From Cytophagaceae bacterium (GTDB lineage Bacteria; Bacteroidota; Bacteroidia; Cytophagales; Cytophagaceae): DNA of 44,927 nt. The notes under the pieces are model-generated. The model saw only the letters and a program-made list of their open reading frames with translations, was not told the origin of the DNA and ran no database searches. Shown piece by piece: positions 17,627 to 24,199 of this stretch (position 1 is its first letter; the number at the start of each line of letters is the position of its first letter). The stretch spans positions 1 through 44,927 of the forward strand of contig JALONM010000027.1 of NCBI GenBank assembly GCA_025454925.1. The letters run 5' to 3'. Both the position numbers and the translations under genes were made by a program.

Positions 17627-17662
17627 GCATGTATGTGGCACTTGGTCCGGCCATGTACATGC
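17627..17662 (+). other. Stable hairpin downstream of the fusion enzyme
   Basis: Bases 17627-17638 pair with 17651-17662 over 12 positions, two of them G-U pairs that hold only in the plus-strand RNA, around a 12-base loop. No T run follows, so it is not a standard terminator. A second inverted repeat follows it. It could be part of a 3' UTR, a small RNA or a leader of the 89-residue gene. Confidence 0.5.
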
Positions 17663-17677
17663 GTTACTCTTGGACTA

Positions 17678-17723
17678 ACAATTCTTATCATACTCACGTA
17701 TATTTTTTTATTATAAGAATTGT
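17678..17723. repeat. Perfect 11-base inverted repeat upstream of the 89-residue gene
   Basis: ACAATTCTTAT (17678-17688) is exactly complementary to ATAAGAATTGT (17713-17723), with 24 bases between that include a T run. It lies 29 bases before ATG 17752. Its role is unknown: an operator pair, an RNA structure or a decayed element end would fit. Confidence 0.55.
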
Positions 17724-17751
17724 ATAGTGTTTAAATAAAATTATTCAAGGG

Positions 17752-18021
17752 ATGAAGCTTAGTATTCAAGAGTTTATTCAATTCCATTTAGGAGGAAGGT
17801 GGAAACTTCTAATTTCAAAAGGAGTTTTCTTGTTGAGGAAGGATTTAGGGAGCGACTGGATAGACTTATACTGCATATTCGGTTTTTATGTAGAAGTTTT
17901 CTTTGAGAAAAGTTCTGCCAAACCTTTTCGTGTAGAACCTCTTCATTCTTCCCGAATGTTAGAATTTTATCTCCAAGACATTTCATTGAGTTCCATCGAA
18001 ACACAACTTCAAATTAAATAG
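17752..18021 (+). CDS. Small conserved Bacteroidota protein, function unknown
   Basis: 89 residues, no signal peptide or clear membrane segment. The pattern DLYCIFGFYVEVFFE, followed by a short gap and LHSSRMLEFYLQDISL, recalls a family of about 90-residue Bacteroidota proteins that occur in several copies per genome; this is from memory and no search was made. The start ATG has a weak AAGGG upstream. It follows the inverted repeats behind the fusion enzyme and precedes a repeat copy. Confidence 0.6.
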   Translation: MKLSIQEFIQFHLGGRWKLLISKGVFLLRKDLGSDWIDLYCIFGFYVEVFFEKSSAKPFRVEPLHSSRMLEFYLQDISLSSIETQLQIK

Positions 18022-18150
18022 TACGATTCGATCGAATAGTTCCGTCTTGTTCTTCTTATTCACTTATTAAACGAGCCCAAAGGGTTAGTAGCATCTTATT
18101 GCATAAAAACTAAACGCAGAAATGTTTTTTTGCTTAGGACTGTTTTAAAT

Positions 18151-18335
18151 GGCTTTTCTCCATTGAAGCGAAGCACAGTATTGAGAAAGCTCATAGATCT
18201 ACGATGCATGACTGGTAATCCCGACTCAGAAAATCATGGGCTTCAAGATTTTCATTTGCACAAAGCATTCTGAAGTCCTTAATTTTAATTGTCGTTGTTC
18301 AATAGATAAATTTATATTGAAAAATTTGGGTTTAA
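18151..18335 (+). repeat. Dispersed degenerate repeat, copy 2 (most complete)
   Basis: This copy links the others. Its right half (18227-18335) matches copy 1 at 2-112. Its middle (18189-18243) matches the reverse complement of copy 4 (42739-42799) at about three quarters of positions. Its segment from 18180 (attgagaaagctcat) is identical over 15 bases to copy 3 at 41098. The left part shares tttctcc and gaagcgaa with copy 4. No open reading frame persists through it. Confidence 0.65.
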
Positions 18336-18370
18336 CACAATCCTATCAACTACAATAGGTAGAAATACAA

Positions 18371-18394
18371 AAAATCCCGCCAAGGCGGGATTTT
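18371..18394 (-). terminator. Intrinsic terminator of the exbB-exbD-exbD-tonB operon
   Basis: AAAATCCCGCC (18371-18381) and GGCGGGATTTT (18384-18394) form an 11-base perfect stem with a two-base loop, with a T-rich end on the minus strand. It lies 30 bases after the tonB stop codon. Confidence 0.88.
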
Positions 18395-18423
18395 GCATTA
18401 CATTCATATTCTAGTTCAACAGC

Positions 18424-19227
18424 TTATTCATCCTCCGGCAGCACATATCGGATCGGAATAATAATCGCATTACGCACTGCCTTGCCTTGATAGCGAGCAG
18501 GCTTCCATTTAGGCATAATACCTACTACCCTAGTAGCTTCGGCATTACATTCCTCAACCACCATTCCTTTTTTAATTTTGATCCCTGAAATTGAGCCATC
18601 TTTTTCCACTACAAACGAAACGTATACAGTCCCCTCTGCGCCCATTTTAATGGCTTTATTGGGATAACGAAGGTGTTTGCTCAGGAAGGAAATAAGGGCA
18701 TCCTCCCCTCCCACAAATTCCGGATCTTCATCTACAATTTCCAGGATGTCGTTATTTTCTTCACCCAAAGGATCTTTGCCATTTCCATCGGCCGGTGGCA
18801 ATTCTCCTTCCACGCCGTCTTGAGTATCATTCCCAGGATTGATATTTTTCATATCCTCTTGTTTAGGAGGTAATTCTTCTTTAACTACGTCCTTATCCTT
18901 AACAATCTTAGGTGGTACATACTTAATCATTTTCACCTTCGGAGGATCTACTTTCAGTGGTGGTGGCTCCGGCTTTTTAGTATCCAGGGCTACATCTACG
19001 ATCTGTTCTATTTTCTTTTTCCTTTTAGGAACCTTTACCTCTTCTGCTGGCTTTTTTATGTACCAAGAGAGTAAGAACGACCCTACAACGTATACCACCA
19101 AAAGTAGCCCGGCCAAAATAAGCAGGCGAAGCCAATATGTTTCTCTTAACTCGTAGGCACCAAAACTTTTGTTTTTGTTCTCAAAAACAAAATCATCGTA
19201 TTCAAACTTTTCGTAACTCGTTTCCAT
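18424..19227 (-). CDS. tonB: Energy transducer TonB
   Basis: 267 residues. A cytosolic N-terminus with FVFENKNKSFGAYELR, typical of Bacteroidota TonB, precedes one membrane segment (about 33-53). A proline/lysine-rich periplasmic spacer with repeated KPEPPP- and PPK-type stretches follows (about 60-130). The TonB C-terminal domain (about 175-265) has the features LRYPNKAIKMGAEGTVYVSF and MPKWKPARYQGKAV. It transmits proton-motive force to outer membrane receptors. It is the last gene of its operon, nine bases after the second exbD, with a strong terminator behind it. Confidence 0.95.
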   Translation of the reverse strand: METSYEKFEYDDFVFENKNKSFGAYELRETYWLRLLILAGLLLVVYVVGSFLLSWYIKKPAEEVKVPKRKKKIEQIVDVALDTKKPEPPPLKVDPPKVKMIKYVPPKIVKDKDVVKEELPPKQEDMKNINPGNDTQDGVEGELPPADGNGKDPLGEENNDILEIVDEDPEFVGGEDALISFLSKHLRYPNKAIKMGAEGTVYVSFVVEKDGSISGIKIKKGMVVEECNAEATRVVGIMPKWKPARYQGKAVRNAIIIPIRYVLPEDE

Positions 19228-19236
19228 GGCTCGTTC

Positions 19237-19764
19237 TTATGGATTTTGAGGAATAAGACCTTCTTTTTGCCAAACCAATTGCATCTCCTGAGGAGTAATG
19301 TCGAGAATAGCAAACCTGGATTCTGTTAGATTTAATTCATCTACCATATCTACCATATTTTTATAACTCGATTTGGGCATTGGCTTTACCACGATGGTAA
19401 ACTTTCCCGGATGTAATTTATTACCCTCATTAAACAAAGCCCTTGCGCCTTTTGCCCCATAGTTAGTAACAAAAAGCTCCGGTTTTTCTATGCTGGTGTA
19501 ATAATAAAGTTTATTTTTTTCTCCTATTATCAAAGTCATGGATTCCGACTCTTTTAATTTAGGAGGATCCTGCTTGTTGTTTTTATCAGGCATGTTTAGT
19601 TGCATTGCCTGAGGCTTACTCAGGGTGGTAGCCAGCATAAAGAACGTAATCAGCAAAAAAGCTAAATCCACCATCGGTGTCATGTCGACCTTAGTAGAGG
19701 CTTTTTTACTGCGGACTTTACCGCCTTTTTTTCCACCGCCCTGACTTGAATCTATTTCTGCCAT
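19237..19764 (-). CDS. exbD: ExbD-type biopolymer transport protein (second copy)
   Basis: 175 residues. The N-terminus is rich in lysine and glycine, followed by VDMTPMVDLAFLLITFFML, the single membrane helix with the conserved proton-carrying aspartate. The periplasmic domain follows. It forms the proton channel with the ExbB/TolQ-like protein and works with TonB. It lies 11 bases after the first exbD gene. Confidence 0.93.
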   Translation of the reverse strand: MAEIDSSQGGGKKGGKVRSKKASTKVDMTPMVDLAFLLITFFMLATTLSKPQAMQLNMPDKNNKQDPPKLKESESMTLIIGEKNKLYYYTSIEKPELFVTNYGAKGARALFNEGNKLHPGKFTIVVKPMPKSSYKNMVDMVDELNLTESRFAILDITPQEMQLVWQKEGLIPQNP

Positions 19765-19775
19765 GGTAGTATCGA

Positions 19776-20366
19776 TTATTGTTCAAGACTGGTAATCAGA
19801 CTGAACTTATTATACCTTAATTCCTGCAGGCTACGAATCACTTTATTATAATGCTCGTAATCTGTTTTTTGATCTGCTTTGATTCCAAATTTATAATTCG
19901 GATTGGTCGATTTCGCATACGTTATCCAATACTGAAGCTCGTTGTTGGCAGAGTCAGCCGGAATTCCTTCCTGCAGAAAATCACCACGCTCTTCAGGACT
20001 CAAAGACGCATATTCTTTTAAATCTTCCACAGGCATTCCTATGGTTTCTTCAGAAGCAAGTGCATCTAAGTCATCCGCGCTCAATCCGATTTTTTTGGAT
20101 TCATTCAATTGCTTTAGCACTTCTTTTCTGTTCGCAAACTCCGACAATCCGAAAAATATTCTTCCGTCAGGAGCCAAAGTAATTCGAATCAGACCTTGCT
20201 CCGGAACTTTTTCGGCAGGCTGTGAAGAAGGTATTTCTACTTGCACCGGTTCTGCTGCCTTCATTTTGGCAGTGAGAATGAAAAAGGTGAGAAGTAAAAA
20301 CGCCATATCGCACATGGCTGTCATGTCCAGCGAAATACTTTTTTTATTGATGCCTTTCTTAGCCAT
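19776..20366 (-). CDS. exbD: ExbD-type biopolymer transport protein (first copy, with an insertion)
   Basis: 196 residues from ATG 20366; a TTG three codons upstream is less likely. The membrane helix SLDMTAMCDMAFLLLTFFIL carries the conserved aspartate. The periplasmic part is about 50 residues longer than usual for ExbD, with a charged insertion (about 85-150) between IFFGLSEFANRKEVL and the final KFGIKADQKTDYEHY segment. It probably forms a mixed complex with the second copy. Confidence 0.92.
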   Translation of the reverse strand: MAKKGINKKSISLDMTAMCDMAFLLLTFFILTAKMKAAEPVQVEIPSSQPAEKVPEQGLIRITLAPDGRIFFGLSEFANRKEVLKQLNESKKIGLSADDLDALASEETIGMPVEDLKEYASLSPEERGDFLQEGIPADSANNELQYWITYAKSTNPNYKFGIKADQKTDYEHYNKVIRSLQELRYNKFSLITSLEQ

Positions 20367-20387
20367 ATTCCACAAATTCAGATAAAA

Positions 20388-21197
20388 TTATTTCGCACTG
20401 GCTTGCATGCTGTGCTGTATGCTAAGCGCTACTTCGTCGATGCTATAGGTAAGCTCATCAATTTTACTGGTAAAGAAGTTGTATGCAACGATCGCCACAG
20501 CGGAAGTACCGATACCCAAAGCGGTATTGATAAGTGCTTCCGAAATACCCATCGCTAAAGCCGAAGGATCCGGTGATCCGTGTGCTGCCAGGGCACCAAA
20601 CGCTTTGATCATACCAATTACGGTTCCTAACAAACCTACCAATGTAGATACTGAAGCCATGGTAGCAAGAATGGTTAGGTTTTTCTCCATCATGGGAAGT
20701 TCCAAGGCGGTAGCTTCTTCTGTTTCTTTTTTCAACAATTCCAATTTGTGATCTTTACTTAAACCACCATCGTTGATAATTGCTTTGTAGCGATTCAACA
20801 CCTCATAACAAACATTTCCTACTGAACCGCGCTGCTTGGCTGCATGAGTAATGGCATCGTCGATGTTATTACCAGAAAGGGACACTTTCATATTGCGAAT
20901 AAAAGATACTAATGAACCACTCCCATAAGCCTTGGTGATGGCGATAGCACGTTCTACAGAAAAAATCAATACGATTACGGCAAACGACATTAGAAATGGC
21001 ACGATTACTCCACCTAAAAACATAGTACCCATCACATCGCCCGGCTCATTAATTTCATAATTGCCTTTGTCGGTAACATGTACATGTGATTTAAATACCG
21101 TCCAGAATACCAGGTTGCAAACAACGATGGCTGCAACAATGGCCAGCACGGTGAATAAAGAATTAAACTTGCTTGAAGATGATTTCTGAAGATCCAT
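20388..21197 (-). CDS. exbB: MotA/TolQ/ExbB proton channel family protein
   Basis: 269 residues. The first membrane segment lies at about 12-33, the second at about 58-82, and the conserved pair of helices at about 165-240, with LATMASVSTLVGLLGTVIGMI and the ALINTALGIGTSAV motif. It is the proton channel that powers TonB. It is the first gene of the operon; a 517-base intergenic region with the promoter lies upstream. Confidence 0.94.
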   Translation of the reverse strand: MDLQKSSSSKFNSLFTVLAIVAAIVVCNLVFWTVFKSHVHVTDKGNYEINEPGDVMGTMFLGGVIVPFLMSFAVIVLIFSVERAIAITKAYGSGSLVSFIRNMKVSLSGNNIDDAITHAAKQRGSVGNVCYEVLNRYKAIINDGGLSKDHKLELLKKETEEATALELPMMEKNLTILATMASVSTLVGLLGTVIGMIKAFGALAAHGSPDPSALAMGISEALINTALGIGTSAVAIVAYNFFTSKIDELTYSIDEVALSIQHSMQASAK

Positions 21198-21714
21198 GAC
21201 TCTTTATATTATTTGGTTAAAAATTCATTGCAACAAAGTAACGTATACTATTTGAGTTTTATGTTATGACAATGTTAAGATTTTTCGGAAAAAGTACAAA
21301 GTTTATTCACAATCTTACTTAAAGAAAATCTAGCATTGTATTGTACTTAGACAAGTCCCCCCTTAATGACCCCTACGACGGAGGCGAAATAATTTAAATA
21401 AAAAATATAAATACCTTATAATCAAATATTTAAAATTTAAAATTTAAATTAAATTACTTAATCAACAAGCCAAAAAACATTCTTAGGAAGCCTATTTAGC
21501 TCCATTGTATAATAAAAATACCAATGTTAGAACAAGACCTGATTTTCTTGAGACCAATCCTATGACTAAAGACAAATACCTGACTATAATATAATTAACA
21601 CTAATTAGAATGATTACAAACTAGATGAAACTTGCATTTTTCCCGATGAAACGAAAAAATCCTGTTTTGGGATGAATACCACAAAACAGGATTAATACAA
21701 TTTATAGAGAATGC
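21198..21714. other. AT-rich intergenic region between exbB and hisD
   Basis: This 517-base region should hold the exbB promoter at its left and the hisGD terminator at its right. No open frame of note was found. A short AT-rich direct repeat (unit TAAAATT) lies at about 21430-21451. I could not find a convincing TTG/TAnnTTTG pair for exbB. Confidence 0.5.
21652..21693 (-). terminator. Intrinsic terminator of hisG-hisD
   Basis: AATCCTGTTTTG (21658-21669) pairs perfectly with CAAAACAGGATT (21682-21693) around a 12-base loop. On the minus strand it is followed by TTTTTCG. It lies 21 bases after the hisD stop. Confidence 0.85.
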
Positions 21715-23019
21715 TTACAAAGATTTCATACGTATGCTTACCGCATTTTTATGTGCATGCAGCTCCTCGGCTTCCGCCATGGTTTCAATCGTGGTCCCAA
21801 TAGAGCGCAAGCCTTCCGGCGTAATGGTTTGGAAGGTTATTTTCTTGCAGAATGAATCCAGCGATACACCGGAATACGCGCGGGCATAGCCATTGGTAGG
21901 CAAGGTGTGGTTGGTTCCGGAGGCATAATCTCCCGCAGATTCAGGAGTATAATGCCCCATAAACACGGATCCTGCATTGGCAACCATAGCCGCCGCTTTC
22001 TCCAGTTCTTTTACCTGCAATATCAGATGCTCAGGGGCATACGCATTTAAAAAAGACATTGCCTTGCTTAACTCAGACATTACCACTATGCGACTATTGC
22101 CCAAGGCCTTGGCAGCAGTTTCTTTCCGAGGCAAATCGTTGAGTTGTTTTTCAATTTCCAATTCAATAGATGGAAGCAAGGCATCGCTTAACAAAACCAA
22201 CATTACTTGTGAATCGGGACCATGCTCGGCTTGCGATAATAAATCGGCTGCAATAAAAGCGGGATTGGCCGATTCGTCGGCTAGCACAGCCACTTCCGAT
22301 GGGCCTGCTGGCATGTCGATAGCAATCCCCTGGGCTTGCACCCATTGTTTGGCAGCTGTTACATATTGATTGCCGGGTCCATATATTTTGTATACCGGAG
22401 CGCAGCCTTCAAGGCCAAAGGCCAATGCTGCAATAGCCTGAGCCCCTCCTGCCTTAAGTATTTTTTTGATGCCCAAGCTTTTTGCCGTATACAAAATGGC
22501 GGGGTGAATTTCTCCTTGCTTGTTGGGAGGAGTGGCTAATACCATGTGCTCGCAACCGGCTATGTTGGCTGGAACTCCCAACATGAGCAAGGTAGAAAAC
22601 AATGGTGCAGATCCGCCGGGAATGTATAATCCAACTCTGTCTATAGGAACACTGCGACGCCAGCACCATACCCCAGGCATGGTTTCCGTTTTTTTTACCT
22701 CCTCACGCTGGGTGAGATGAAATTTTTCAATATTGATTCGAGCTTGTGCAATCGCCCTTTTTAAAGCTTCCGGAACCAAGGATTCGGATGCATCCAACTC
22801 TTTTTCGGAAACCCATACATCGTTAAGTTTTACACCATCAAACTGTTCCGTAAATCGCTTCAAGGCGACGATCCCTTCTTCCTTTATGGCTTTCATGACC
22901 GGTGCTACCTTTTCCAGAATAGAGGTGTAATCCTGCACCGGACGAGTAAGCAACTCAGGCCACAATTCCGGAGCGGGATTTCTATATACTTGCATGGACA
23001 ATTCTTCTTCGGTACTCAT
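21715..23019 (-). CDS. hisD: Histidinol dehydrogenase
   Basis: 434 residues, the usual length. Visible are the GLYIPGGSAPLFSTLLMLGVPA segment, YGPGNQYVTAAKQ, MPAGPSEVAVLAD, the zinc-site segment QAEHGPDSQ and the AYAPEHLIL segment with the catalytic Glu-His pair. It oxidises histidinol to histidine in two NAD-dependent steps. An in-frame ATG eight codons later is an alternative start. It follows hisG by 32 bases and ends at a strong terminator, so only two his genes are present here. Confidence 0.96.
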   Translation of the reverse strand: MSTEEELSMQVYRNPAPELWPELLTRPVQDYTSILEKVAPVMKAIKEEGIVALKRFTEQFDGVKLNDVWVSEKELDASESLVPEALKRAIAQARINIEKFHLTQREEVKKTETMPGVWCWRRSVPIDRVGLYIPGGSAPLFSTLLMLGVPANIAGCEHMVLATPPNKQGEIHPAILYTAKSLGIKKILKAGGAQAIAALAFGLEGCAPVYKIYGPGNQYVTAAKQWVQAQGIAIDMPAGPSEVAVLADESANPAFIAADLLSQAEHGPDSQVMLVLLSDALLPSIELEIEKQLNDLPRKETAAKALGNSRIVVMSELSKAMSFLNAYAPEHLILQVKELEKAAAMVANAGSVFMGHYTPESAGDYASGTNHTLPTNGYARAYSGVSLDSFCKKITFQTITPEGLRSIGTTIETMAEAEELHAHKNAVSIRMKSL

Positions 23020-23051
23020 CGTATTGTATTTCTCTCAGCACTCGACTTATA

Positions 23052-23912
23052 TTAGCGAATAATTTTTTCGATTGGAATAACCAAAATGCCTTCCGCTCCT
23101 GCTTCGCGTAATTTTCCAATCACATCCCAAAACTGATCTTCTTTCACAACCGAATGCAAGGAACTCCAACCTTCTTCCGCCAAAGGCATTACGGTAGGAC
23201 TCTTTACTCCTGGCAACAAGGAGGTTATTTTCTCGAGCGATTCATTGGGTGCATTCAGCAATATGTACTTGGTGTTCTTGGCATTTTTAACCGATTGAAT
23301 CCGGAACAACATTTCATCCAGGATTTTTTTCTTTCCTTCGGAAAGCAATGGATTGGCAATCATGATCGCTTCAGAACGGAATACGACATCTGCCTCTTTG
23401 AGGCCATTACTTATCAAAGTGCTACCCGAGCTAACAATATCGCATACCGCATCTGCCAATCCGATACTGGGTGCAATCTCCACCGATCCGCTGATTTCAT
23501 GGATATACGCCTTGATTTTATGTTCAAACAAAAAATCAGACAAAATGTTGGGATAAGAAGTTGCAATTTTCATCCCATTCAACGTTTGAGGTCCCTGGTA
23601 ATCGAGGCCTTTAGGAATTCCGATGGATAGTCTGCAACGAGAAAAACCCAATCGATCGACAGTATCTACGTTTTTGCGTTGTTCCACGGCTACGTTTTCT
23701 CCAATGATGCCAATGTCGGCAACTCCATCGGCTACATAACCCGGAATATCGTCGTCGCGCAGGTAGAGAATTTCGATGGGGAAATTATAAGCTTGAGATT
23801 TCAAGGTGGCCCCGGAGGAACTGAAGTCGATGCTGCATTCTTTGATAAGTCTGATCGAATCTTCACTGAGGCGACCCGATTTTTGGATAGCCAGTCGTAC
23901 TACTTCACTCAT
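23052..23912 (-). CDS. hisG: ATP phosphoribosyltransferase (long form)
   Basis: 286 residues from ATG 23912. The catalytic part has LAIQKSGRLSEDS, DIGIIGENVAVEQ and the PRPP-binding loop DIVSSGSTLISNGL. The final 75 residues form the regulatory ACT-like domain of long-form HisG proteins (PTVMPLAEEGWSSLHSVV; GAEGILVIPIEKII). It catalyses the first step of histidine synthesis and is normally inhibited by histidine. A perfect promoter pair ends 18 bases before the ATG, which excludes the TTG further upstream. Confidence 0.95.
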   Translation of the reverse strand: MSEVVRLAIQKSGRLSEDSIRLIKECSIDFSSSGATLKSQAYNFPIEILYLRDDDIPGYVADGVADIGIIGENVAVEQRKNVDTVDRLGFSRCRLSIGIPKGLDYQGPQTLNGMKIATSYPNILSDFLFEHKIKAYIHEISGSVEIAPSIGLADAVCDIVSSGSTLISNGLKEADVVFRSEAIMIANPLLSEGKKKILDEMLFRIQSVKNAKNTKYILLNAPNESLEKITSLLPGVKSPTVMPLAEEGWSSLHSVVKEDQFWDVIGKLREAGAEGILVIPIEKIIR

Positions 23913-23930
23913 GTAATTGGTATTTAAGGC

Positions 23931-23961
23931 CAAAAATACATAAGTCTCTGGCTATTGCCAA
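23931..23961 (-). promoter_or_regulatory. Consensus Bacteroidota promoter for hisG-hisD
   Basis: On the minus strand TTG (23961-23959) is followed after exactly 20 bases by TATTTTTG (23938-23931), a full match to TTG-N19-21-TAnnTTTG. The transcript would start about 12-15 bases before the hisG ATG. Confidence 0.6.
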
Positions 23962-24145
23962 GTTTCATTTCTATTTAGAAAAAGAAAAATCAATCCTCTG
24001 GTTCCTCGGCTTCCGGTAAAAAAGCACCGTCCGAAAATTAATCCAACAGCCCTAACCTCCTTGCTTTTGCTTAGAAGCCTGTACTGTTTATTACTTAAGT
24101 TTATCCACAAACTAAAATTAAATCTATTAAAATTGATGCTACTCA

Positions 24146-24176
24146 TTGTCCCATAACGAATTGGGTGGTACATTTA
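24146..24176 (+). promoter_or_regulatory. Candidate promoter for the CASTOR/POLLUX-type channel
   Basis: TTG (24146-24148), a 20-base spacer and TACATTTA (24169-24176, one mismatch from TAnnTTTG) precede the ATG at 24200 by 23 bases. Confidence 0.45.
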
Positions 24177-24199
24177 CTTCAATGTAAACAGATGTACTT

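Larger units (their letters stand above)
18022..18423. other. Intergenic region with repeat copy 2
   Basis: A 402-base gap between two converging genes. It contains the longest copy of the dispersed repeat (18151-18335) and the terminator of the TonB operon (18371-18394). The first 130 bases show nothing recognisable. Confidence 0.6.

Noticed and set aside
21421-21455. AT-rich short repeat as a replication or CRISPR-like feature
   Set aside because: It is only two or three imperfect copies of a seven-base AT unit, as expected in AT-rich intergenic DNA.
23913-23933. TTG start for hisG at 23933
   Set aside because: That codon lies inside the -7 box of an exact consensus promoter, so it would not be in the mRNA.
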